From contig JAURGV010000070.1 of assembly GCA_030833605.1 (NCBI GenBank), forward strand, positions 1 to 10,320: a DNA stretch of 10,320 bases, read 5' to 3'. The translations under genes were made by a program, and so were the position numbers. Origin of the DNA: Rhodothermales bacterium (lineage in GTDB: Bacteria; Bacteroidota; Rhodothermia; Rhodothermales; UBA10348). Below, piece after piece: positions 1-6,946 of the stretch. Within the stretch, counting starts at the first letter, position 1, and every line of letters starts with the position of its first letter. The notes under the pieces are model-generated. The model was not told the DNA's origin, ran no database searches, and worked only from the letters and a program-made list of their open reading frames with translations.

Positions 1-845
1 TTGGCTTCTACTAGCGCATACACGATTTCTGGTTCGTTGGTTGAAAAAGCCAATCCAATGCGTCCCAGTTCGCCTTTTGGAAGTCCGTCTTCGGAGGTGA
101 TTTCATTCCAGGTAACGCCCCCGTCCCACGTTTCATACAGACCAGAACCTTCTCCGCCAGACTTGAAGAACCAAGGCCAGCGGCGGAATTCCCACATGGC
201 AGCGAGAATATGGTCTGGATTTGATGGATCCATCACCAAATCGCCAATTCCTGTTTTTTCATCCACAAAAAGGACTTTTTCTAGGGTTTTTCCCCCATCC
301 GTTGTCCGAAACACGCCTCTTTCGGCCGTTTCTCCCCACGCAGGCCCTTGAACGCCGATTAAAGCTACGTTGGAATCTCGAGGGTCCAGCACAATGCGAT
401 GAATGTTGCGCGACGCCTCCAATCCCAAATGCGTCCACGTTTCTCCCCCATCTACTGATCGGTAGACACCGTTTCCTGCCGATTGGCTATTGCGCGGATT
501 GCCTTCTCCGGCGCCAACCCAAACCACGTCCGGATTATTCTGGAAGATGGCTACAGCACCTATCGAATGGGTAGGCTGATCGTCAAAAATGGGATCCCAC
601 TTGATCCCACCAGAAGTGGATTTCCACAACCCACCGGAAGCGGTGCCGGCGTAAATGACGTCTGGATCGGTATCCACTGCATCAATAGCCGTAACGCGAC
701 CACTCATTCCGGCTGGACCGATATTGCGAGGCTTCATGGACTCAAAAAGGTCCATGTCAAGCGATTGGGCAGAAACATCGAAGGGAGCGCAGACAGCAAG
801 AACCAGCAAGAATAACGCTGAACCAAAAGAAATGAGGCGTTGCAT
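1..845 (-). CDS. Secreted VPS10/BNR-repeat beta-propeller protein (glycosyl-hydrolase-like), 3' part outside window
   Basis: The open frame runs from an ATG at 845 (minus strand) to the left edge with no stop, giving 281 codons; the C-terminal part is missing. Residues 1-26 are a signal peptide (charged start, hydrophobic core about 9-20, cleavage likely after VSA26 before Gln27), so the product is exported. The mature start carries RNIGPAGMSGRVTAID (40-55), which I recognise from the large 'VPS10 domain-containing / WD40-YVTN-BNR-like' proteins of Bacteroidetes. Four Asp-box-like blade motifs follow: STSGGIKW (76-83), SVDGGETW (130-137), TTDGGKTL (181-188) and TWDGGVTW (239-246). These proteins form sialidase/sortilin-like beta-propellers; many are annotated as glycosyl hydrolases, but catalysis is generally unproven. 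Family members are usually 800-1100 aa, so about two thirds probably lies outside. Cys19 follows LAV, a poor lipobox, so I do not call it a lipoprotein. The fold is quite certain; the substrate is unknown. Confidence 0.88.
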   Translation of the reverse strand, partial: MQRLISFGSALFLLVLAVCAPFDVSAQSLDMDLFESMKPRNIGPAGMSGRVTAIDAVDTDPDVIYAGTASGGLWKSTSGGIKWDPIFDDQPTHSIGAVAIFQNNPDVVWVGAGEGNPRNSQSAGNGVYRSVDGGETWTHLGLEASRNIHRIVLDPRDSNVALIGVQGPAWGETAERGVFRTTDGGKTLEKVLFVDEKTGIGDLVMDPSNPDHILAAMWEFRRWPWFFKSGGEGSGLYETWDGGVTWNEITSEDGLPKGELGRIGLAFSTNEPEIVYALVEA

Positions 846-932
846 AACGAAAAGTCCCTTATTCAGTTGAAAAGTGGACTAAACATACAACAAGACGCCG
901 ACTTATGAGCCACCATTATGGCTCAAAAAATC

Positions 933-2189
933 CTAATCCTTCAATCTAGGATTCCATTCTGCCCTTGCGACGGGCGGAACGTAGGTCTCAAGCCCTTCGG
1001 GCTTCCACAGGATTTTGCGTTCCTGTTCGGCGCTCATATACGCCGTCATTAGCAGCTCGGTCACTTCCAGCCCATCGTAAAAGTTTTCAGCGGGCAGTTT
1101 CCCTTCCAAGAAGCAGCGAATCATGTAGCGATTTTCGTCTTCATAGCCATATTCTGACGCTTCATTGCCCACAAAAGGCATATCTCCTTGCTCGGCGTTT
1201 TGTTTTTCGACAATGTCTTCGCCCGAAGCACCGGTAACATTTCGACTCAAAAATACCGTTCCACCGGAATCCAGCGAGTTCACCCGCATAGAGTATTCGG
1301 GGCCCAATAATTCGGACGATAACCGTAATCCAGGCCCAACGTAACTCCAAGAAGTGGTCATTTCCGCGATGAGAGGATGACCTTGTTCGTCTTTGTACTC
1401 AATCGTGGCACGAGCGAAGTCTTCAGCTGGGGCTTTTAAATAATCAATTTTAGACCCGTAGGTGTCTCTAAGAATCTGGGCATACTCGGGACGACTCCAT
1501 TTCAAACTAGCGATCTGGCAGTTCACGGAAATGGGCGTGATAGAGTTCCTGGGAGCTCCAGGGCGAGTCAACAGGAATCGAGCCACCTCGACACTGTGGC
1601 ACATCATGTCGTTCAAAACGCCACCCCCTTGGTGTTCTCCGCTCCAAAACCAGGGTGCATGCGGGCCTGAATGCTCTTCGGCAGCGCGGGCTAAATACGG
1701 ACGTCCGCTCAAAGCTGCACCGCGTTTCCAAGCAATATTGCGACCGCGTGTCAAATTGGGGGAAAACAGCTGATCCTCTAGATACCCGTGTAGCAGATTG
1801 GTGCGTTCCAGTAAAGCGATCACCTTTTTAGCTTCGGCAACATTTCGCGCAAGAGGCTTTTCACAGGCGATACCAACCAATTCCCCCACACCCCGCTCCA
1901 ACGCAGAAACAATCTCTTCCATGTTTTCCACGCGGCGATGATTGGGGCCACAAATCCACAGACAGTCGATAGCCGGGTCGGCGATCATGTCGGTTATGGA
2001 CGCATAGGCCTTGGCTTCGCCAACATGCAAAGAGCGCGCATATTCAGCAGCAGATGCGGCATTTTCCTGGTTAGGACTCCAAAATCCCAGAATGTCGGCA
2101 TCGCGAACAGCCTGCCATGACAACACGTGAAAACGAGCGATAAAACCGCTCCCTACAAAACCGACTCCTAGGCGTTTTTTGGAATTCAT
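933..2189 (-). CDS. Gfo/Idh/MocA-family NAD(P)-dependent oxidoreductase
   Basis: This 418-aa cytoplasmic protein has no signal peptide. An N-terminal Rossmann fold is shown by VGFVGSGFIARFH (9-21, dinucleotide-binding glycines 10/13/15). The family lysine motif CEKPLARN (109-116; Lys111) follows, and the second half of the active site is GGGVLNDMMCHSVE (188-201) with Asp194 and His198, the usual D-x3-H pair. The C-terminal half is the alpha/beta substrate domain. Family members oxidise sugars, inositols or related polyols, usually with NAD(P); the substrate cannot be read from sequence. It is somewhat longer than the usual 330-390 aa. I chose ATG at 2189 because the Rossmann strand follows at once and a purine-rich AAGAAGAG lies just upstream; a TTG five codons earlier (2204) is possible but weaker. 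It lies 90 bases downstream of the beta-barrel gene and 87 bases upstream of the BNR gene, all on the minus strand, so co-transcription is possible. Confidence 0.92.
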   Translation of the reverse strand: MNSKKRLGVGFVGSGFIARFHVLSWQAVRDADILGFWSPNQENAASAAEYARSLHVGEAKAYASITDMIADPAIDCLWICGPNHRRVENMEEIVSALERGVGELVGIACEKPLARNVAEAKKVIALLERTNLLHGYLEDQLFSPNLTRGRNIAWKRGAALSGRPYLARAAEEHSGPHAPWFWSGEHQGGGVLNDMMCHSVEVARFLLTRPGAPRNSITPISVNCQIASLKWSRPEYAQILRDTYGSKIDYLKAPAEDFARATIEYKDEQGHPLIAEMTTSWSYVGPGLRLSSELLGPEYSMRVNSLDSGGTVFLSRNVTGASGEDIVEKQNAEQGDMPFVGNEASEYGYEDENRYMIRCFLEGKLPAENFYDGLEVTELLMTAYMSAEQERKILWKPEGLETYVPPVARAEWNPRLKD

Positions 2190-2279
2190 TACTCTTCTTA
2201 TCAATTCTTGGAATGGATCAGAAGATAGGCATCAATCTGGTTGGAGCGGAAATATTTTAGCAGAAAGAGGGCCGATTTC

Positions 2280-3557
2280 CTAGAAGAAATTCCCAAAGCT
2301 AAATCGTGGGTTAACTACGTTGTTGTAGATCGACCCAAAACGGTAGCTAAAACCGGCCTTCACTTCATACTCAAAACTGGTAGGTAATTTCTTATTACCC
2401 AACAAGACGTCTTCGTCGTTGGACTGTTCGAGGGGTAACCAGATTTGGTCGTGAACGGAAGACACTTCACCGCCAAAGGTGAACGATAGGCCTTTGGCAA
2501 CCCGAATATCCATTTCACCAGCCAATGCGATGTTGTATAAATCGAACAATTCTTGCTCAAAATCCGTCACGTACGATTCAATGGACAGCCGCGCACGCGC
2601 ATTTCCCCAGGGTTGACGGAAACTAGTGGTTAGGCTCAGCTGGTTCTGAACCAAGACCTGATTTATCTCATTATACACTGTCAACTCTTCGTAGGTATTC
2701 TTACGAAAGTTCAATTCATACCGTAGGCGCAAATCCCGGGTAGACGATTCCGAGTAAGGGAAATAACTGTACTCAACAGTCGGAGAAAGAGAAGCGGACA
2801 ATTCGGTGTTGTTACTGGAAGAAGTCGCCGTGTATGTCGTTAAGCCGGCTGACCAATGCGCGGTTAGGCTTTTAACCAACTGGCCGTACACATTGCCATC
2901 GCGATTGGTGCTCGTAATCGTTCCTGTGGACAAGTCATAACGACTTTCCCGATAGTTCATGCGCCCGCTGATGCCAAATTTCCAATCTTCCGTAACGCGA
3001 TCCGCAGAAACACGGGATTCAATTTTTGTATTGGTGCGCGCATCTTCCGCTTGATGCTCACCATTTAAACGGATATTAAACACCCAGAAATTCCATGGAT
3101 CTTCGATCACTTGGACATTTTCAGGATCCATGGACTCCCCAACTACCGGAACAGAAATAACAATACGTTCTCCCACAGCGGTGGTCATTAGAAACCGGAC
3201 CAGGCCCCTAGCAATGGTTTCCGTTAAGCCTTCTCGTCTTTCGGTATCTGTTGCCGTCGAACCCGAGTTAAAAGTCAAAACATCTTTCATAGACGCCAAC
3301 GACTCTAACCCGAAGAACTCCAAATTATAACTACGGCCGCCGGACCCGGTACTTTCGTTGGTTACCAGAACGTGCACGTTAGCACCAACCCGATCCCTAA
3401 CGTAGTTAACGTAGGGTATTTCACGTCGGATATAGTCAAAATCACACGAGCGCTCGCAATCTATAAACACGTTAAGTGTTTCTGGTTTTTTTTGCTGCGC
3501 TGTAGCCGGAAGGCTTAGTAAAATGAGGGCTAAAAATGCGAAAAGTGACTTTAGCAC
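2280..3557 (-). CDS. Outer-membrane beta-barrel protein with N-terminal CxxxC domain, function unknown
   Basis: This 425-aa protein has a clear signal peptide (residues 1-20, cleavage after ATA before Gln21). Residues 26-165 look like a small alpha/beta domain starting LNVFIDCERSCDFDYI, with Cys34-x3-Cys38, then IPYVNYVRDR (47-56) and VHVLVTNE (61-68). From about residue 157 the chain is a run of alternating polar/hydrophobic, aromatic-edged segments, about 12 candidate transmembrane strands, ending in phenylalanine (SFGNFF), the usual C-terminal signal for insertion by the BAM complex. It is therefore an outer-membrane barrel with a probably periplasmic N-terminal domain. I recall similar DC-x-C-D / YVRDR proteins as uncharacterised in Bacteroidetes and relatives; the role (porin, transport, assembly) is unknown. 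The start is GTG at 3557; no ATG lies in frame near the signal peptide and only a weak AAAAG precedes it. Its leader carries the terminator-like hairpin at 3605-3634. Confidence 0.85.
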   Translation of the reverse strand: MLKSLFAFLALILLSLPATAQQKKPETLNVFIDCERSCDFDYIRREIPYVNYVRDRVGANVHVLVTNESTGSGGRSYNLEFFGLESLASMKDVLTFNSGSTATDTERREGLTETIARGLVRFLMTTAVGERIVISVPVVGESMDPENVQVIEDPWNFWVFNIRLNGEHQAEDARTNTKIESRVSADRVTEDWKFGISGRMNYRESRYDLSTGTITSTNRDGNVYGQLVKSLTAHWSAGLTTYTATSSSNNTELSASLSPTVEYSYFPYSESSTRDLRLRYELNFRKNTYEELTVYNEINQVLVQNQLSLTTSFRQPWGNARARLSIESYVTDFEQELFDLYNIALAGEMDIRVAKGLSFTFGGEVSSVHDQIWLPLEQSNDEDVLLGNKKLPTSFEYEVKAGFSYRFGSIYNNVVNPRFSFGNFF

Positions 3558-3590
3558 AATCTTTTGGCGGAAAAAGTTGAAAAGATGTCC

Positions 3591-3634
3591 GAACTAAAAA
3601 TAGAAGAAGCCCGGTCTTACAGGACCGGGCTTCT
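3591..3634 (-). terminator. Intrinsic-terminator-like hairpin in the leader of the beta-barrel gene
   Basis: On the minus strand, AGAAGCCCGGTC (3634-3623) pairs perfectly with GACCGGGCTTCT (3616-3605): a GC-rich 12-bp stem with a 6-base loop, followed by TCTATTTTTAG. That is the layout of an intrinsic terminator reading leftward; the plus strand has no T run after the stem. It lies only 47 bases upstream of the GTG start of the beta-barrel gene, and no minus-strand gene precedes it. It is therefore either an attenuator in that gene's leader, the end of a short untranslated RNA from the spacer, or a 5' stabilising hairpin. The T run begins four bases after the stem, so termination strength is uncertain. 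Confidence 0.6.
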
Positions 3635-3685
3635 CCTGAGGACAAACCGCCTTGAGACAAATCCTGGATGAATCAGAGTCCGTCT

Positions 3686-3693
3686 CAAAACTA
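3686..3693 (-). promoter_or_regulatory. Possible Bacteroidetes-type -7 element
   Basis: TAGTTTTG on the minus strand fits the Bacteroidetes consensus TAnnTTTG exactly. A TTTG lies 15 bases upstream on the same strand, shorter than the usual spacing near 19, so the promoter is doubtful. If used, the transcript would begin near 3680 and carry the 12-bp hairpin in its leader. It would drive the beta-barrel gene. Confidence 0.25.
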
Positions 3694-3899
3694 TTATCGG
3701 CCCGGTATCAAATACCTTAAATGTGATCCGTGAAAGAATTCCATCCTTAAGGAAAACTCCCACAGCGACTGCTAGACGCAAAAAAAGACCAACAGATTCC
3801 CCCTTAACAAACCATTCACATTATTTAATCAGGATTCAGGCCTTGCCTAAAACCTGTTGAAACAACATGCGTAAGACGCTTCAGAAAAACTGAATAGGC

Positions 3900-5207
3900 A
3901 TGCGTGACCAACTGATAAAACACTTAGAAAGCGAAATTCTTAGCCGGTTTCCTATCGGGAAATCATACTCCCGAGCACAGATTGAGTCGTCAGAGATTCC
4001 TCAAGGTGTCCAACATTTCTTGTTAAATACGCTGCAGCGCAGGTCGGAGTTGGAAGCCGCTGAGTTACTAAACGTCAGGTCCGAATGGTTCAATGCGGAC
4101 GACCCCACCTACCAAAAAGTATTGCAGGAGGCCGTTTTAACGCTCGGATCCACAGCCCATTTTCCTGTCTCTGAATGGCAGCGTGCCGTTCGCCAAGCCG
4201 TTGAACACGTGCTGGATTATTTGGTGACGCCGACATCGCTGCTCGTCAAATTTATTTTCGGAGGCGATTCGGATTCATGTTCTGCTACGGACGTACAGCG
4301 AAAAACAGGCTATTTTGTGGACTACGCCTACATTACCCGCGCAGTCGATGCCTATATCAGCAAGAAAAAGAACCAACGCATCTTCAAATCTGAGTTCGCT
4401 ACGGCCTTAAATCATATTGATCGGCAACTCACCAACCAGTATTCGGCTGCAGAGTGGGTAAAACTCATGACGCCGCTTGCCGACCTGATCCATCTACCAA
4501 ACCCCGGAATTCCTGTTTCTCTCGTTCTCTTGTTTTTCCAGGAAAAAGGGCAAGAGCACTTTTGCAAAGTCATTCATCGGGCAGCAACAGCCAAGCAAGC
4601 CGAGTTGGTTTCGCTTCGTTCCCTTCAACAGCTTATTGAAGCAGCTCTCGAACCCGAAACGGAGCCGGCGCCGGCGCCTCCCCCACAATCTGCACCAAAA
4701 GCGCCACCTGCCCACGTCTCTGCCACACCAGTAGCACCTGTCGCAGAGGCCCCTGCCCAAGGGGAGGCTCCCATACCTTTATGGAAGAAGTTTCAGAAAT
4801 CCGTAGGAAATGGGGGCGAATCACCGACAGCAAAGGTAGATGCACAGCAAGGACCGACGGCCCCGGAACCCCTCTGGAAAACCTTTAAAAAAGATAAACC
4901 AGACCCGCGATTGGTAGCGCCTGTTCAAGAAATGCCACCGCCAGCCACTCCTCAACCGGATTTCGTTGCCATTGTGTTGGGAAAAGAAGCTTCGCGAAAA
5001 GACCAATTCCTTCGCGACCTATTTAAAAACGATGCCGACGCTTTCCAGGAGACCATGAAGGCATTAGCAGCGGCTCCTGACTGGACCACGGCATCTGAAA
5101 TTATTGCTCAACGTGTTTTTCGGCCTTTTAAAGTCGACATTTACGCTACTTCCGCCGTCGATTTTACTAATGCGGTAGAATCTCGCTATTCTGGGCTAAC
5201 CACCTAG
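3900..5207 (+). CDS. Uncharacterised 435-aa protein with Pro/Ala-rich linker and duplicated PLWK motif
   Basis: I do not recognise a characterised family. There is no signal peptide or membrane segment, so it is probably cytoplasmic. Three parts are visible. Residues 1-250 look like a mostly helical globular domain (SEWFNADDPTYQKVL 61-75; SEWQRAVRQAVEHVLDYLV 91-109; a conserved-looking LVTPTSLLVKFIF 108-120). Residues 251-353 are a low-complexity Pro/Ala-rich linker. Residues 354-435 form a small C-terminal domain ending with RPFKVDIYATSAVDFTNAVESRY-type sequence (408-430). The linker holds two copies of one short motif: PIPLWKKFQK (291-300) and PEPLWKTFKK (322-331), likely linear binding sites. 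The ATG at 3900 is the first in frame, with a poor ribosome site (AGG one base upstream). It ends 13 bases before the carboxyltransferase gene, so an operon and a link to that enzyme are plausible but unproven. A structural or adaptor role is a guess only. Confidence 0.85.
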   Translation: MRDQLIKHLESEILSRFPIGKSYSRAQIESSEIPQGVQHFLLNTLQRRSELEAAELLNVRSEWFNADDPTYQKVLQEAVLTLGSTAHFPVSEWQRAVRQAVEHVLDYLVTPTSLLVKFIFGGDSDSCSATDVQRKTGYFVDYAYITRAVDAYISKKKNQRIFKSEFATALNHIDRQLTNQYSAAEWVKLMTPLADLIHLPNPGIPVSLVLLFFQEKGQEHFCKVIHRAATAKQAELVSLRSLQQLIEAALEPETEPAPAPPPQSAPKAPPAHVSATPVAPVAEAPAQGEAPIPLWKKFQKSVGNGGESPTAKVDAQQGPTAPEPLWKTFKKDKPDPRLVAPVQEMPPPATPQPDFVAIVLGKEASRKDQFLRDLFKNDADAFQETMKALAAAPDWTTASEIIAQRVFRPFKVDIYATSAVDFTNAVESRYSGLTT

Positions 5208-5220
5208 CACCACAGGTAAC

Positions 5221-6774
5221 ATGCATTCCAACGAAGAACTATTTCAGGACCTGAACTCCCGCCGCGCTGAAGCCCTTGAAGGTGGTGGAAAGGCCCGGAT
5301 GGAAAAGCAGCACAATCAAGGAAAGCTGACAGCTCGCGAGCGCATCGAAATTCTTCTGGACGATGGGTCGTTTGAAGAATTGGGCATGTTTGTTCGGCAC
5401 CAATCCCACGACTTTGGTTTAGAAAAAAACCGACCATACGGAGACGGTGTGGTCACTGGGTACGGGACGATTGACGGTCGACTAGTCTATGTGTATAGCC
5501 AAGACTTTACGGTCTTTGGCGGTTCTTTGGGCATGGCGCACGCCCAAAAGATCATAAAAATCATGAAGCTGGCCCTGGAAAACGGAGCGCCCATTATTGG
5601 TTTAAATGATTCAGGCGGGGCCCGTATTCAAGAAGGAGTGGTTTCTCTAGGCGGCTACGCCGATATCTTTCTTCAGAACACGTTGGCTTCGGGTGTCGTC
5701 CCTCAAATTTCAGCCATTATGGGCCCCTGCGCGGGCGGAGCGGTGTATTCCCCGGCCATCACGGACTTTATTTTCATGGTGAAGTCTACCAGTTACATGT
5801 TTGTAACGGGCCCCAACGTGGTAAAAACGGTTACCCAAGAGAACGTTACCTCCGAAGAATTGGGCGGCGCCGATACGCATGCTTCCAAAAGCGGTGTGGC
5901 TCACTTGGCGTGTAAAAGTGAGGCCGAATGCTTGATGACCATTCGCGAGTTATGCTCCTTTTTGCCATCAAACTGCGAAGATCCGGCCCCTTTACACCCC
6001 ACAAAAGATCCTATCGACCGAAAGGATGTCGCATTGGACACTATCGTGCCATCCAATCCGAACAAACCCTATGAAATGCGTACGGTATTGTCCTCTATCG
6101 TCGATGATGGCCGCTTTTTAGAAATCCATACCGACTTTGCACCCAATATTATCGTTGGCTTTGCTCGGATGAACGGACAGTCTGTGGGGATTGTGGCCAA
6201 TAACCCAGCTGTATTGGCCGGCGTTCTCGATATTGATTCTTCCGTCAAAGGAGCCCGTTTTGTTCGTTTTTGTGATGCGTTTAACATCCCTCTACTCGTT
6301 TTTGAGGATGTACCCGGTTTTATGCCCGGTACGGATCAGGAATGGCGTGGTATTATCCGGAACGGGGCGAAGCTACTCTATGCTTTTTGCGAAGCCACCG
6401 TGCCCAAAATTACCGTGATTACCCGAAAAGCTTATGGTGGGGCCTACGATGTGATGAACTCGAAACACATCCGCGGAGACCTTAATTTTGCTTGGCCCAC
6501 GGCTGAAATAGCTGTTATGGGACCGAAAGGGGCGGTTGAAATCATTTATCGTCGTCAAATCGAATCGTCAGAAAACCCTCAGGAAACGGAGGAGAAAATA
6601 ATTGACGAGTACCGCGATCGGTTCTCAAATCCTTACGTGGCAGCTGAATACGGATACGTCGATGATGTGATTGAACCCTCGTCTACTCGATTCAAGATTA
6701 TTCGGGGCTTGGAAATGCTGAAAAACAAGGTCGTAGTGAATCCAAAAAGGAAACACGGCAACATCCCACTTTAG
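5221..6774 (+). CDS. pccB: Acyl-CoA carboxylase carboxyltransferase (beta) subunit, propionyl-CoA carboxylase type
   Basis: The 517-aa protein is full length for the family (about 510-540 aa). It moves a carboxyl group from carboxybiotin to an acyl-CoA, most likely propionyl-CoA to give methylmalonyl-CoA, in the cytoplasm. Two crotonase-like halves are seen: the N-terminal half with SGGARIQEG (131-139) and GPCAGGAVYSPA (168-179), and the C-terminal half with FEDVPGFMPG (361-370) and TRKAYGGAYDVM (401-412). The glycines at 172-173 and 406-407 form the oxyanion holes. Asp410, after GGAY, matches the position known from Streptomyces PccB to favour propionyl- over acetyl-CoA; Ile or Cys is found in acetyl-accepting relatives. 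The C-terminus PKRKHGNIPL is typical. Homologues include methylmalonyl-CoA decarboxylase alpha subunits (MmdA), which cannot be excluded because no biotin carboxylase, biotin carrier or decarboxylase membrane subunit is in the window. ATG at 5221 has a weak AGG 4 bases upstream and follows the preceding gene closely. Confidence 0.95.
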   Translation: MHSNEELFQDLNSRRAEALEGGGKARMEKQHNQGKLTARERIEILLDDGSFEELGMFVRHQSHDFGLEKNRPYGDGVVTGYGTIDGRLVYVYSQDFTVFGGSLGMAHAQKIIKIMKLALENGAPIIGLNDSGGARIQEGVVSLGGYADIFLQNTLASGVVPQISAIMGPCAGGAVYSPAITDFIFMVKSTSYMFVTGPNVVKTVTQENVTSEELGGADTHASKSGVAHLACKSEAECLMTIRELCSFLPSNCEDPAPLHPTKDPIDRKDVALDTIVPSNPNKPYEMRTVLSSIVDDGRFLEIHTDFAPNIIVGFARMNGQSVGIVANNPAVLAGVLDIDSSVKGARFVRFCDAFNIPLLVFEDVPGFMPGTDQEWRGIIRNGAKLLYAFCEATVPKITVITRKAYGGAYDVMNSKHIRGDLNFAWPTAEIAVMGPKGAVEIIYRRQIESSENPQETEEKIIDEYRDRFSNPYVAAEYGYVDDVIEPSSTRFKIIRGLEMLKNKVVVNPKRKHGNIPL

Positions 6775-6943
6775 TCCAATAGAGTGTAATTTATTGCCCC
6801 TTATTGGGAACTCTAAAGTGCGTTGATTATTTTACACAAGTCGTTATCCTTCATCCGGATAAGGCACCATGGTGAGAGGTTACTTTAACCGAATCGCCCA
6901 ATATCCGTTATTGGACCGTTCTGGTCAAAATCACGAGGCTACC
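6775..6943 (+). other. Intergenic leader between carboxylase and transglycosylase genes
   Basis: No convincing terminator follows the carboxylase stop. AGAGT/ACTCT arms (6781-6785, 6810-6814) are weak and have no T run. A 6-bp inverted repeat TTATCC-TTCATCC-GGATAA (6844-6862) sits just before an alternative ATG at 6869 and overlaps its AAGG. If 6944 is the true start, all of this is the 5' leader of the transglycosylase gene. Confidence 0.4.
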
Positions 6944-6946
6944 GTG
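6935..6946 (+). promoter_or_regulatory. Shine-Dalgarno GAGG with GTG start
   Basis: GAGG at 6935-6938 lies 5 bases before GTG 6944. This start places a textbook signal peptide (MRHS, then a leucine-rich core) at the very N-terminus of the transglycosylase. It decides the start against the ATG at 6869, which would add 25 mostly polar residues ahead of the hydrophobic core. Confidence 0.55.

Larger units (their letters stand above)
3558..3899. other. Divergent intergenic spacer, no protein gene
   Basis: The 342 bases between the divergent beta-barrel gene and the 435-aa gene contain no plausible coding region on either strand; the only small open frames (for example a 16-codon one on the minus strand around 3692-3742) have no good ribosome site. 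I see no tRNA, RNase P, tmRNA or SRP RNA hallmarks. The spacer is rich in inverted repeats: the 12-bp hairpin 3605-3634; TTGAGAC/GTCTCAA at 3652-3658/3682-3688; GGTAT-CAA-ATACC at 3704-3716; TCCTTAAGGA at 3744-3753; GCGT-AAG-ACGC at 3869-3879; and TTCAG-AAAAA-CTGAA at 3880-3894. Promoters for both arms should lie here. Confidence 0.7.

Noticed and set aside
1..870. Several overlapping plus-strand open frames in the first 870 bases
   Set aside because: They lie opposite a continuous minus-strand frame with a signal peptide and Asp-box motifs that simply has no stop inside the window; the plus-strand products resemble nothing and overlap each other.
880..887. TATGTTTA on the minus strand as a -7 promoter element for the BNR gene
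   Set aside because: It misses the final G of TAnnTTTG and has no TTG at a suitable distance upstream.
907..924. GAGCCA-CCATTA-TGGCTC hairpin between the oxidoreductase and BNR genes as a terminator
   Set aside because: The A run follows the stem on the plus strand, so on the minus strand the T run comes before the hairpin; no T run follows it in either direction that would end the oxidoreductase transcript.
2190..2204. TTG start giving five extra residues (MIRRV) on the oxidoreductase
   Set aside because: The ATG at 2189 is preceded by a purine-rich site, is followed directly by the Rossmann motif, and fits the family's usual N-terminus better.
3692..3742. Sixteen-codon minus-strand frame in the divergent spacer as a leader peptide
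   Set aside because: AAGG directly abuts its ATG, it lacks a run of any one amino acid that would suit attenuation, and nothing else supports translation.
3635..3899. A known structured RNA (6S, tmRNA, RNase P or SRP RNA, riboswitch) in the spacer
   Set aside because: I could find none of the conserved sequence blocks of these RNAs; only simple inverted repeats are visible. An Infernal/Rfam scan would settle it.
4454..5006. Arg/Cys-rich open frames on both strands within the 435-aa gene
   Set aside because: They are shadows of the Pro/Ala-rich linker coding sequence, with low-complexity translations and no ribosome sites.
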